From positions 1 through 26,294 of the forward strand of contig CALLKF010000071.1 of the NCBI GenBank assembly GCA_938008535.1: DNA of 26,294 nt, read 5' to 3'. The first letter of the stretch is position 1, and each line of letters begins with the position of its first letter. The notes beneath the pieces were generated by a model. It was not told the DNA's origin. It saw nothing but the letters and a program-made list of their open reading frames with translations, and ran no database searches. Positions 15,175-23,417 of this stretch are shown here, one piece after another. Origin of the DNA: an uncultured Saprospirales bacterium (GTDB taxonomy: Bacteria; Bacteroidota; Bacteroidia; Chitinophagales; JADIYW01). The translations under genes were made by a program, and so were the position numbers.

Positions 15175-16275
15175 ATGAAAAAATTACAAACTATTTTAAT
15201 CGCATTCCTATTTATTGTTAGTGCATCTGCACAGGATTTTATTTATGAAGGTCCAGCAAAATCAGAAGTGAGGTCATTTTGGATAAACGCAATGGGTATT
15301 CAAAAGATAGGAAAATTTGCAGAAGGTGTTGCAGTTTTGGAAGCAAAAATGGCTGTTGTTAAACAAAAAGATCCAGCTTACAAAACTGATAAAATGGAAG
15401 CTGAAATTGCAAAATGGAAAACTAAAGCAGGTGCGGCAAATAACAATAGTTCAAGCACAACAACAACTTCAAATAACAGTAACCTTTCGCCTTCACAAAA
15501 AACAACAAAAGCTGACAAACTGATGCGAAGCTTATTTGTAGAAACAGCATTAAAAGTAAATCAAAGTGATGTGCCTGTAATGGAATTTCGATTTAAAGAA
15601 TACAATGACAAACTACAGGAATTGATAGATTTAAATACGATGCCAAATGCCAGTGATATCAAGTATATCAAAACTTATATTGCATCATCTACTTATGGCA
15701 CTAATCAAGTAATCGGAAATATAGAAGCATATAAATCAACTGCTGGCGATCTTAACGGATTGACGCAAAGTTATTATTTAGCAAAATATCATCAGTTATA
15801 TTGGGCTGCAGCACAAAAAATATTTCCTGAAGAAACAGATTATGCAGACGAATATCAAAAGATAACCGCATTAGTAACTGCGAATGGCAGTTTAGAAGAT
15901 TTGAAAGCTGGACGTACAAAAAATAATGAAGAAGAAACTAAAAACAGAAAACTTCCACCTGCAGTGATGAAAGATGCTGCCGCAGAAAAAATGATGATGG
16001 ATGCATTTAATAAGGTATACAAAACTGATTACAAAGGAATTGCCACTAAAGCAATTATTTTGCAAAGTGATTGGCATTCTGTAAGAAATGAAATAACTAG
16101 TATTATTACAGGCCGTCAACGTCAATTTGCAATAGTTTATAAAGGAAATGACAACAAATGTTATTTGGTAAAAAGTATCTATTTATATCAGGAATACAAT
16201 GGAAGCACCTACACGAATACGATTGCAAGATATGCAGAAAGTCCTGGTGAAATGTTATGTGAAAATGTAAAATAG
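15175..16275 (+). CDS. Secreted protein of unknown function (first gene of four-gene cassette)
   Basis: I do not recognise this 366-residue protein. It has a clear signal peptide (residues 1-20, cleavage likely after SASA, before QDF). The next part (21-92) is helical and Lys-rich, followed by an Asn/Ser/Thr-rich linker (about 93-110), a long helical region (112-290) and a C-terminal beta-like part that ends with a Tyr-rich stretch (YLVKSIYLYQEYNGSTY). It probably acts in the periplasm or outer membrane. The next gene starts four bases after the stop, so the cassette at 15.2-17.4 kb is very likely one transcript. No promoter box was recognised in the 237 bases upstream. Confidence 0.75.
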   Translation: MKKLQTILIAFLFIVSASAQDFIYEGPAKSEVRSFWINAMGIQKIGKFAEGVAVLEAKMAVVKQKDPAYKTDKMEAEIAKWKTKAGAANNNSSSTTTTSNNSNLSPSQKTTKADKLMRSLFVETALKVNQSDVPVMEFRFKEYNDKLQELIDLNTMPNASDIKYIKTYIASSTYGTNQVIGNIEAYKSTAGDLNGLTQSYYLAKYHQLYWAAAQKIFPEETDYADEYQKITALVTANGSLEDLKAGRTKNNEEETKNRKLPPAVMKDAAAEKMMMDAFNKVYKTDYKGIATKAIILQSDWHSVRNEITSIITGRQRQFAIVYKGNDNKCYLVKSIYLYQEYNGSTYTNTIARYAESPGEMLCENVK

Positions 16276-16279
16276 AATA

Positions 16280-16513
16280 ATGTACAAGAAAATAGACAGC
16301 ATAATTGTTTATCTAACTTTTATCATTTTAATTTTAAGTGCATACTTTACTATTACAAATACTTGGTTGGCGAAAGAAATTAATTTATGGCAAATGAGGT
16401 TACTTGGTGAACCTAAAATTTATCCAATCCTATCGATCTTTTGTTTGTTTATTTTACCTATGATGATATTGCTTCCGTTAAAATTCTTTATAAAAAACAA
16501 GATAGAAAAATAG
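16280..16513 (+). CDS. Small two-helix membrane protein of unknown function
   Basis: The 77-residue protein has two hydrophobic segments (about 8-28, IVYLTFIILILSAYFTI, and 48-70, ILSIFCLFILPMMILLPLKFF) joined by a polar loop that contains Trp residues, and ends in a short Lys-rich tail. No domain is recognised. The start is four bases after the previous stop and the next gene starts 23 bases after its end. Its membrane topology and tight placement suggest it works with the flanking secreted protein, but this is inference. Confidence 0.65.
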   Translation: MYKKIDSIIVYLTFIILILSAYFTITNTWLAKEINLWQMRLLGEPKIYPILSIFCLFILPMMILLPLKFFIKNKIEK

Positions 16514-16536
16514 TGTGTATTTAATTAGTTATAAAG

Positions 16537-16911
16537 ATGAATGAACAGTCAACCAAAAAGAATAACCGTACATTAATAATCAGCATTACATTTGTAGTAT
16601 TTGCAATTGGTTTGCTATTTTTAATTAATTATGTTCAAACAAAAAATTTGCTTAAAAATGGTGTACGTGCCAATGCAATGGTTACAGCAAGATATTATGA
16701 AGTTTCTGATAAAGGCGATACTTCGAGTTATTCGATGCGCATGAAAGTAGTGCAAGATACTGGCAATAAAAATGGTTTTTACTTTGGTGAAGTTTTAAAT
16801 GCTTATGTAAACAAAGCATCGTTTGATAAGTATGAAGAAGGTGTATTTGTGAAAGTAGTGTTTAAAAAGGATGATTTAGAACACGCAAAATTACTAGAAG
16901 AAATAGAATAG
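16537..16911 (+). CDS. Membrane-anchored small protein, paralogue of the next gene
   Basis: The 124-residue protein has one N-terminal membrane helix (about 13-33) and a soluble beta-rich part on the far side. Its layout resembles DUF3592-like proteins: a helix, then a phrase such as LLKNGVRANAMVTARYYE, then a closing strand VFVKVVFKKDDLEHAKLLEEIE. It aligns by eye with the following gene: RDEGIHADAFVNGMHE against LKNGVRANAMVTARYY, and VKVVYLKEDSTKVRLLNDVE against VKVVFKKDDLEHAKLLEEIE. Function is unknown. The pair likely arose by duplication inside the cassette. Confidence 0.7.
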   Translation: MNEQSTKKNNRTLIISITFVVFAIGLLFLINYVQTKNLLKNGVRANAMVTARYYEVSDKGDTSSYSMRMKVVQDTGNKNGFYFGEVLNAYVNKASFDKYEEGVFVKVVFKKDDLEHAKLLEEIE

Positions 16912-16940
16912 ATTTTAAACTTAATTTTTTTGAAATAAAA

Positions 16941-17399
16941 ATGAATACAACTGAACATCCTTACAAAAAAAAGATAGAACGCATTGCGTATATAAGTTTT
17001 GGAATACTCGTCATTTTTATTGGTGTCGTCGTTTATTTTGTTCAGATAGAAAAAAAGAAATTCAGAGACGAAGGTATACATGCAGATGCTTTTGTAAATG
17101 GTATGCATGAAAGTGGTAGGAGAAAAAGCAGAAATTATACGATGGATATTTCTATGTTTACTGAAGGCGAAAGTAAAGTGGTAAAAACGGATACCACAGG
17201 CAAATCAGAAAGTGAGAAGAAGATTGATGCTATTTTTGATAATATAAAATTAGCTCAAAGACCAATAGGAAATTATTTAAGTTTAACGATTAGTATCACA
17301 GGTGATAGTTATCGTAAATATAAACCAGGCGATAGAGTAAAAGTAGTGTATCTAAAGGAAGATTCAACCAAAGTGCGGTTATTGAATGATGTTGAGTAA
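16941..17399 (+). CDS. Membrane-anchored small protein, paralogue of the previous gene
   Basis: The 152-residue protein has one N-terminal helix (about 11-34), a soluble domain and the same closing strand pattern as its neighbour. It differs by an inserted charged region (about residues 75-105, with EGESKVVKTDTTGKSESEKK) in the middle. No known domain is certain; DUF3592-like is the nearest pattern. It is the last gene of the cassette and its stop is only five bases from the stop of the convergent CDP-alcohol transferase gene; a 6-bp inverted repeat (TGTCAA/TTGACA) sits on this junction. Confidence 0.7.
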   Translation: MNTTEHPYKKKIERIAYISFGILVIFIGVVVYFVQIEKKKFRDEGIHADAFVNGMHESGRRKSRNYTMDISMFTEGESKVVKTDTTGKSESEKKIDAIFDNIKLAQRPIGNYLSLTISITGDSYRKYKPGDRVKVVYLKEDSTKVRLLNDVE

Positions 17400-17404
17400 A
17401 AATG

Positions 17405-18193
17405 TCAATAATTGACAATATTTGCTATTAGAAATATTCTTCGTATTCCAATCAACAGCAGTATAAAAATGCTGTAGTAAATAAAAAATGGAAGAACATA
17501 TGCAATTGCATTAAAGCATAAAAAAAGCGCCATAATTAAAAGCTGTGTGCCTAATCCATAAAAAGAAACCAAAGTCATAAACCAATTTGGAATTTTCGTT
17601 AAAGCAGCAGCTTTCTGGTCAGCATAAAAAATTGTTTTATCAAAAGTGATATACAGACAATTATAAGTGTGATATAAAATATTCACCACTTGCTGGTTTT
17701 CATTAGGAAAAGCAATTGGTGATGCTGTTTCCGTTATTTTACTAGTCGCATCGCCACCAACTATATTATTTCTTAAGATTACATAATAGTAATTGTATAA
17801 AGTTCCTTGCAATTGGATAGCAATAAAAGCCAATAAAATCAACCAAATTGAAGCATGTGCAACATTTCCAATTGCTAATAGAAAAAGAAAATTTAGCACG
17901 ATATCAAAAATAGAATCTAAATATCGTCCTGTATAAGAAGGTATTTTTTTTACACGTGCTAATTCACCATCTATTGCATCTATAATAGATTTTAGTATCA
18001 GGAAAATAGCTGCTGTAAAATAAAATTGATGCAATATACAATACACAGCAATCAATCCGCAAATGCCGAAAACAAACGTAACATGCACTGGTGTGACGAA
18101 TGTATTTTGTAAAAACTTCGCACAAATTTTTGCAATTGGTCTTCCGTAATCAGATACATCAATAAATTTATTTTCTTTGGAAAGTTTAGACAT
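17405..18193 (-). CDS. CDP-alcohol phosphatidyltransferase family protein
   Basis: The 262-residue integral membrane protein has the complete catalytic signature of the family at residues 72-97: DAIDGELAR, then eight residues, Gly89, Asp93 and Asp97 (spacing DGxxAR-x8-GxxxDxxxD). These residues bind the CDP group and metal. About six to seven hydrophobic segments surround it. Enzymes of the family link a diacylglycerol or similar phosphatidyl group to an alcohol, making phospholipids or related polar lipids. The exact alcohol cannot be told from the sequence. It lies downstream of mgtE on the same strand with a 109-base gap. Confidence 0.92.
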   Translation of the reverse strand: MSKLSKENKFIDVSDYGRPIAKICAKFLQNTFVTPVHVTFVFGICGLIAVYCILHQFYFTAAIFLILKSIIDAIDGELARVKKIPSYTGRYLDSIFDIVLNFLFLLAIGNVAHASIWLILLAFIAIQLQGTLYNYYYVILRNNIVGGDATSKITETASPIAFPNENQQVVNILYHTYNCLYITFDKTIFYADQKAAALTKIPNWFMTLVSFYGLGTQLLIMALFLCFNAIAYVLPFFIYYSIFILLLIGIRRIFLIANIVNY

Positions 18194-18302
18194 TACAAGT
18201 TGTGTGCTTTTGAATGTAATTAACAGTTAGTTTAATGAATTGTTGCAGATTGATTGCTTGTATATACTAAAATTTAAGTATAAGTTGTAGTACTTTAAAA
18301 AG

Positions 18303-19661
18303 CTACAATAATGTTCCACTTAATAAGAATGAAGCTACGGCAAAATAAATGACTAAACCAGTTACATCTACTAAAGTAGCCACAAATGGAGCTGATGAAG
18401 TTGCTGGATCAAAACCTAATTTTTTTAATAAAATCGGTAGCATCGAACCACACAATGTGCCCCAAAGTACAATGAATAATAAAGTTAAGCCAACTGTTAA
18501 GCCAACTAAAACAAAGTGTTCGCCATAAATCGGACTGATTGAATTCCATATTATAATGCGCAGAAAACCGATGATTCCTAAAATTCCACCAAGCACTAAA
18601 CCGCTTAATATTTCGCGTTTCATCACGCGCCACCAATCTTCAAAAGTAATTTCGCCAAGTGCCATTGCACGAATAATTAAGGTAGATGCTTGAGAACCGG
18701 AATTTCCACCACTTGAAATAATTAATGGAATAAACAAAACCAACACAACTGCTTTTGCAATTTCATCTTCAAAAAATGCCATTGCAGTTGCGGTTAACAT
18801 TTCGCCAATAAATAAAATAACCAACCATGGCGCACGTTTTTTTATTAGTTCAAAAAATGGCGTGTTCATATATGGTTCATCGAGTGCTTCGGTACCACCA
18901 ATTTTCTGAATATCTTCTGTTGCTTCTTCACTTTCAACACGCAAAATATCATCGATGGTAACGATACCTAATAAAATGCCTTCATTGTCGATAACTGGCA
19001 ATACTGCACGATTATTTTTTTTGAAAATAGTGGTTGCAGTTTCCTGATCGTCGATTACATTTAACGCTATATGTTTTCTATCCATCAAATCGCTGATTTT
19101 TGTTTCTGGCGATGTGATGAGTAATTCTTTTAAATTGATGTCGTCAATTAATTTTTCCGCATCATCGATGATATAAATGAAGTTAATGTTTTCAATAGTT
19201 CTACCTAATTTTCTTATTTTATTCAATGCATCTTGAACCGTTAAATGATCTTTCACTTCAATGTAATCTGGATTCATTAACCGACCAACGCTGTCTTCAG
19301 GATAACCTAATAAAGCAAGTGTCTCAATTCTATCATCGTGTGGTAAAAACAACACTAATTTTTTTACCGATTCACTAGTTAACTCACTGAGTAAAGCAGT
19401 TCTGTCATCGAAATGCATGTTTTGAATCAATTCTGCAACTTTATTCGATGGTAATGTATGGATGAGTTTTTTCTGAAGTTTTAAATCTAAGAATTTTAAT
19501 GTTTTTACAGCTCGATGTGGCTCTAAATTTTGTATTACTTTTTGACCATATTCTGGATAATCATTTAGAAATTCAGCTAATTCAGAAGTTCTGAAATCAG
19601 TGAAATATGGTTGCTCATGTTTCAGCACATCTAAAATCAATTCTTCTTTGGTGATTTCCAT
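18303..19661 (-). CDS. mgtE: Magnesium transporter MgtE
   Basis: MgtE is a dimeric Mg2+ channel of the inner membrane. The 452-residue protein has the N-terminal helical superhelix (about 1-130), a CBS pair (about 130-255, with FIYIIDDAEKLIDDINLKEL and LPVIDNEGILLGIVTIDDIL) that senses cytoplasmic Mg2+, a connecting helix and five membrane segments (about 280-450). The hallmark SSGGNSGSQASTLIIRAMALG is split between helices two and three, and a conserved Asp in TLVDVTGLVIYF lies in the last helix, where the selectivity site of MgtE is. The start ATG at 19661 is preceded by a -7-like box only six bases upstream, so a leaderless transcript is possible. Confidence 0.96.
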   Translation of the reverse strand: MEITKEELILDVLKHEQPYFTDFRTSELAEFLNDYPEYGQKVIQNLEPHRAVKTLKFLDLKLQKKLIHTLPSNKVAELIQNMHFDDRTALLSELTSESVKKLVLFLPHDDRIETLALLGYPEDSVGRLMNPDYIEVKDHLTVQDALNKIRKLGRTIENINFIYIIDDAEKLIDDINLKELLITSPETKISDLMDRKHIALNVIDDQETATTIFKKNNRAVLPVIDNEGILLGIVTIDDILRVESEEATEDIQKIGGTEALDEPYMNTPFFELIKKRAPWLVILFIGEMLTATAMAFFEDEIAKAVVLVLFIPLIISSGGNSGSQASTLIIRAMALGEITFEDWWRVMKREILSGLVLGGILGIIGFLRIIIWNSISPIYGEHFVLVGLTVGLTLLFIVLWGTLCGSMLPILLKKLGFDPATSSAPFVATLVDVTGLVIYFAVASFLLSGTLL

Positions 19662-19666
19662 TATTG

Positions 19667-19674
19667 CAAAAGTA
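19667..19674 (-). promoter_or_regulatory. Possible -7 box directly before mgtE
   Basis: The minus strand reads TACTTTTG, matching TAnnTTTG, only five bases before the start codon. If used, transcription would begin at or near the ATG, giving a leaderless message. No TTG element was found upstream, so confidence is low. Confidence 0.35.
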
Positions 19675-19690
19675 GGTTTTTATTGTAATT

Positions 19691-19730
19691 AAAAAAAGTT
19701 CGACTTGTATAATACGAGTCGAACTTTTTT
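19691..19730. terminator. Intrinsic terminator downstream of the PUR-family gene
   Basis: GTTCGACT (19698-19705) pairs with AGTCGAAC (19717-19724), extended inward by GTA/TAC and outward by A6/T6. The symmetrical A and T runs make it usable on both strands. It ends the PUR-family gene transcript and separates it from mgtE. Confidence 0.9.
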
Positions 19731-19761
19731 AATTATTGTTAAATGAATTTTTAAGAAAAAA

Positions 19762-20226
19762 TCAATCCCATTTTTCTACATCATCATTATTATTTGTTTG
19801 TGATGTAATAGTAGAAATGTGTTCTTTCACTTCTGCTGTTGGTGTTTCAACTTCCGAAGTAGTTGTTTCTTCTTTTTTGTGTTGATATTCGCCTTCTTCA
19901 TAATCATCGTGATTCAATGCATCGAAATCAAAGTCTGGTAATAAATCATGTTTGATATGATCTACCGTTTCTTGCAAAGCATTTACAAATTTTACAAAAT
20001 CTTCTTTGTAAATAAAAATTTTGTGGCGCTCATAAGTGTCATCTTCAAAACGTTTTTTACTTTCAGTAATTGTTAAGTAGTAATCATTAGCGCGTGTTGT
20101 TCTTACATCAAAGAAATACGTTCTTCTTTTTCCAGCGCGTACTTTTTTTGAGTACACACCATTTTTGTCAAATTTTTTTTCGTTCTCCACTTTTATTTCA
20201 ATTTTAATTTCACAATTATAATTCAA
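19762..20226 (-). CDS. PUR-family nucleic-acid-binding protein (DUF3276)
   Basis: The 154-residue protein belongs to the bacterial PUR-alpha-like family found across Bacteroidota and spirochaetes. The core at about residues 24-100 has VYSKKVRAGKRRTYFFDVRT, DYYLTITESKKRFEDD and HKIFIYKEDFVKFVNALQET. Related proteins bind single-stranded DNA or RNA and can regulate gene expression. After the core is an acidic, Asp/Glu/Thr-rich tail (about 110-154). The start is TTG at 20226; an in-frame stop lies four codons upstream and no in-frame ATG is available before the core. The GTG codon at residue 13 is an alternative start. A strong terminator follows. Confidence 0.88.
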   Translation of the reverse strand: MNYNCEIKIEIKVENEKKFDKNGVYSKKVRAGKRRTYFFDVRTTRANDYYLTITESKKRFEDDTYERHKIFIYKEDFVKFVNALQETVDHIKHDLLPDFDFDALNHDDYEEGEYQHKKEETTTSEVETPTAEVKEHISTITSQTNNNDDVEKWD

Positions 20227-20290
20227 AAATGTTTCTCATTTTATTTTTTTAATTAACAGCATTTTTTATTCGTGTTAATAACTTGACAGA

Positions 20291-20404
20291 TTAATAATTT
20301 ACGATTAATGATTTACAATTAAAAAATTAATAATTAACGATTCAGAATTGATATTTTTTGCATCGTTAATCGTACATCGTAAATTGTACATCGTACACCA
20401 TCAC
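20291..20404. repeat. Degenerate 14-bp-period repeats before the PUR-family gene
   Basis: Two blocks of about 14-bp units are seen. The first starts at 20291 with TTAATAATTTACGA, TTAATGATTTACAA and two weaker units. The second at 20363 has TCGTTAATCGTACA, TCGTAAATTGTACA and TCGTACACCATCAC, overlapping the 3' end of the ABC exporter gene. The second block resembles the reverse complement of the first, with a shared 10-mer AATTTACGAT. The 5' leader of the PUR-family gene would fall within or next to this block. Confidence 0.75.
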
Positions 20405-22176
20405 TCGTTCTGCAATTGATATAAATCATAATAAACAGCTTTCTTTTGCATTAATTCAATATGATTTCCTTGCTCTACAATTATACCATTATCTAACACT
20501 AAAATCTGATTAAAGTTCATTACGCTGAATATTCGATGCGTAATAAAAATCACCGTTTTGTTTTTTAAAGTAGTATTTAAGTTATCTAAAATAATTTTTT
20601 CAGTATTGGCATCAACTGCTGAAAGGCAATCATCTAAAACAACTAATTCAGGATTTTTTGCTAACGAACGTGCAATGGAAATGCGTTGTTTTTGCCCACC
20701 AGAAAGCATTACACCGCGTTCACCAACAACGGTTTCGTATTGTTTTTGTAAACCAATAATATCATCATGAACGTTAGCGATAGTTGCGAATTTCTGCATT
20801 TTATTTTCACTTTCAATTTCCAAATCAGTTCCAAATAAGATATTGTTTTTCACAGTATCGGAAAATAAAAAAACATCTTGCGGTGTGTACCCAATTTTAT
20901 CGCGATAGCTATTTAAATTTATTTGCTTAATATTTTTTCCGTTGATTAAAATTTCACCATGTTCTGTATCGTATGTACGCAACAGCAATTCAGCAAACGT
21001 TGATTTTCCTGAACCAGTTTTTCCAACAATAGCAATTTTGTCGCCTTTTTTTATCGTGCAATTAACATTTTTTAATGCTTCAATTTTTGTATCAACATAA
21101 GTAAACGAAACATTCTTGAATTCTATAGTTTCAATAGTTTCTAATGGTTGAGTTGAATGATTATGAATAATTTCATCATCAGTTAAAAAACTGTTCAATC
21201 TTTTTTGTGATGCTTCGGCGCGTTGTATCAACGAAACACACCAACCAAGCGATGCAACTGGCCAAGTCAGCATATTGATATAAAACACAAATTCGGCAAT
21301 ATTTCCAGTGGTGAAATTTCCAATTTGTATTTCTTTTCCACCAATATAAACAACCATTAACGTACTTAAACCAATTAGCAACAACATCAAAGGTGCAAAG
21401 AACGATTCTATTTTTGCTAATGAAATATTTTGTTCTTTGTATGCATTACTTGCATCATAAAATTCATGTTGAATTTGTTTATCAATTGCAAACGACTGAA
21501 TGACGCGAACGCCTGAAAACACTTCTTGCGCGCGCGATGTTAAACCAGAAAGTGCTACCGAAATTTGTTCACTTTTTACGTTAATTAAATCACTTACTTT
21601 ATAAATTAAAAACGCCAAAATCGGCAATGGCAACAACACATAAATAGATAAATAAGCGTTGATATTTAGCATCGAATAAATCACTAAACTAAACAACACA
21701 ATTAAATTCATAATGTACATAATGGCTGGTCCAATATACATGCGCACGCGCGAAACATCTTCGCTAATTCTACTCATTAAATCACCAGTATTATTTTTTT
21801 TATAGAATGATGTATTGAGTTGCTGATATTTTTGATAGAGCTCATTTTTCTGATCGTATTCAACTTTTCGAGACATTACAATAATGGTTTGTCGCATAAA
21901 AAACATTAACAAACCTTTGATTAAAGATGTAACTAAAATGATTGCTGAAAAATAAAGTATAAAATTTATAAAATGCGTTTTATAAATATGTTGTGCCGAA
22001 AAACCATTGAGCAACTTGTATGTTTTGATATTTTCTGTAACAATGTCAATAGCATATCGAATATATGTTGGTGTATATAAACCAAAGAAATTAGATGAGA
22101 GCACAAATAAAAATCCTAGAAACAACAACCATTTATATTTAAGAAGATATTTGTTTACAGCGCGCAGTTCTTTCAT
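20401..22176 (-). CDS. ABC exporter half-transporter (permease-ATPase fusion)
   Basis: The 591-residue protein has an ABC exporter membrane domain with six helices (about 15-320) and a C-terminal ATPase. Walker A is GKTGSGKST (385-393), the Q-loop is at TPQDVFLF (431-438), the signature is LSGGQKQR (491-498), Walker B is LVVLDD (511-516) and the switch His547 is in ITHRI. Where the catalytic Glu normally follows the Walker B Asp, this protein has Asp516. Such a replacement is typical of the weak-site half of heterodimeric exporters. No partner half is in the window. The substrate is not known; lipids, drugs or peptides are all possible. A terminator-like hairpin lies just upstream of the start. 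Confidence 0.93.
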   Translation of the reverse strand: MKELRAVNKYLLKYKWLLFLGFLFVLSSNFFGLYTPTYIRYAIDIVTENIKTYKLLNGFSAQHIYKTHFINFILYFSAIILVTSLIKGLLMFFMRQTIIVMSRKVEYDQKNELYQKYQQLNTSFYKKNNTGDLMSRISEDVSRVRMYIGPAIMYIMNLIVLFSLVIYSMLNINAYLSIYVLLPLPILAFLIYKVSDLINVKSEQISVALSGLTSRAQEVFSGVRVIQSFAIDKQIQHEFYDASNAYKEQNISLAKIESFFAPLMLLLIGLSTLMVVYIGGKEIQIGNFTTGNIAEFVFYINMLTWPVASLGWCVSLIQRAEASQKRLNSFLTDDEIIHNHSTQPLETIETIEFKNVSFTYVDTKIEALKNVNCTIKKGDKIAIVGKTGSGKSTFAELLLRTYDTEHGEILINGKNIKQINLNSYRDKIGYTPQDVFLFSDTVKNNILFGTDLEIESENKMQKFATIANVHDDIIGLQKQYETVVGERGVMLSGGQKQRISIARSLAKNPELVVLDDCLSAVDANTEKIILDNLNTTLKNKTVIFITHRIFSVMNFNQILVLDNGIIVEQGNHIELMQKKAVYYDLYQLQNE

Positions 22177-22203
22177 CGTGTACGAAATTAGAAATTTACT
22201 TTA

Positions 22204-22233
22204 ACATCTGAAATCATTTCAGATGTATTTTTT
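22204..22233 (+). terminator. Terminator-like hairpin in the divergent ABC exporter-nusB gap
   Basis: ACATCTGAAA (22204-22213) pairs with TTTCAGATGT (22217-22226) around a 3-base loop, followed by ATTTTTT. It has the form of an intrinsic terminator for plus-strand transcripts, but the genes on both sides are divergent, so no gene feeds into it. It may block antisense transcription or be an attenuator of an unseen RNA. Confidence 0.65.
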
Positions 22234-22358
22234 ATTATTTAAAACTATTTGTGAGTGCACATATTTCATTCTCTTTTGGTTTAAATATTACACGGATATT
22301 TCATTTTTTATTAACACCATCTTGAAATCTTCAAATCAACAAACCTTAAATTAAACAC

Positions 22359-22366
22359 TATCTTTG
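22359..22366 (+). promoter_or_regulatory. Bacteroidota -7 box before nusB
   Basis: TATCTTTG matches TAnnTTTG and is followed by GCGC. It lies 25 bases before the nusB ATG, which would give a leader of about 20 bases. No clear TTG element is found 19-21 bases upstream. Confidence 0.55.
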
Positions 22367-22391
22367 CGCAAGTTAAAAGTTCATTTATACT

Positions 22392-23339
22392 ATGATTACA
22401 AGAAGAAGTGTTCGTATAAAAGCAATGCAATATATTTATGCTTGCGAAACTGCCAATTCAGCTGACATTAAACACTTCGAGCAAAATTTGCAAAAAAGTA
22501 TTTTTTCAGTTAAGGACCAATATCTATATTTACTTTTATTTATTAGAGAGATTGCCAACTTTGCAGAGAAAGATGCGCAAATAAAATCATCTAAACATTT
22601 AAAATCAAAAGACGATAAATTAGTGAATACTAAGTTATTAAGTAATTTCCTTATTCAATTCTTAAATAATGATGCACCTTTTCTAAAAGAAATTAAAGCA
22701 CTAAATGTATTAGCATTGATTGATGATGAAGATGTGAGAAGATTATATAAAAAAATGCAGGATGCGCCACAATATCAGCACTATTTAAATAATGGTAAAG
22801 AGTTTGATGTAGATGAAGATAGAAAAATAGTGTTGTATATGTTAAATGAATTGTTGTTTAATGATGATACTTTTATCGACCATTCTGATGAGATTTTTAT
22901 AAATTGGAATGATGATGCAGAATTCGTTGTAGAAGCTGTGACAGATATAATTCAAAAAAGCAAACACGAATTAAAACTGCATTTAAATAGACAACATCTT
23001 AAAGAAAAAATGGCTGAATTATCGCAATTTGGGATTGATTTATTTAGAGAAACAGTTGAACATAAAAAAGAAAATTATAAACTCATTGAGCCACGTTTAA
23101 AAAATTGGGATTCCGATCGTTTAGCAACAGTTGATATTATTTTGATGCGCATGGCACTCAGTGAATTCCTATATTTTCCAAGCATTCCAATAAAAGTAAC
23201 TATCAACGAATATTTAGACATTGCTAAAGAATATTCTACACCAAAAAGTAAAGATTTTATCAATGGTGTGCTCGACGCATTGATGAAAGATTTAAAAGAT
23301 AAGAACCTACTCAACAAAACTGGTAGAGGTTTGTTGTAA
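22392..23339 (+). CDS. nusB: Transcription antitermination factor NusB (long Bacteroidota form)
   Basis: NusB joins NusE (S10) on boxA RNA to keep RNA polymerase going through rRNA operons. The N-terminus MITRRSVRIKAMQYIYACET is the usual NusB start, and the C-terminal half (about 190-305) has the conserved helical core, with WDSDRLATVDIILMRMAL, IPIKVTINEYLDIAKEY and STPKSKDFINGVLDAL. The 315-residue length is about twice that of E. coli NusB; Bacteroidota carry this longer form with a large helical insert in the middle. The gene is first in a plus-strand block with its own promoter box and is followed 78 bases later by the repeat protein. Confidence 0.92.
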   Translation: MITRRSVRIKAMQYIYACETANSADIKHFEQNLQKSIFSVKDQYLYLLLFIREIANFAEKDAQIKSSKHLKSKDDKLVNTKLLSNFLIQFLNNDAPFLKEIKALNVLALIDDEDVRRLYKKMQDAPQYQHYLNNGKEFDVDEDRKIVLYMLNELLFNDDTFIDHSDEIFINWNDDAEFVVEAVTDIIQKSKHELKLHLNRQHLKEKMAELSQFGIDLFRETVEHKKENYKLIEPRLKNWDSDRLATVDIILMRMALSEFLYFPSIPIKVTINEYLDIAKEYSTPKSKDFINGVLDALMKDLKDKNLLNKTGRGLL

Positions 23340-23417
23340 TATACCTTGAATTTGGTATTCAGAATATTATTTTGGTACGTAAATTGCAACATCATTTCAA
23401 AAAATAAAAGTACACAA

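Noticed and set aside
18285..18308. TTGTAG/CTACAA inverted repeat at the mgtE stop
   Set aside because: The 6-bp stem with a long loop and weak T-run does not make a convincing terminator.
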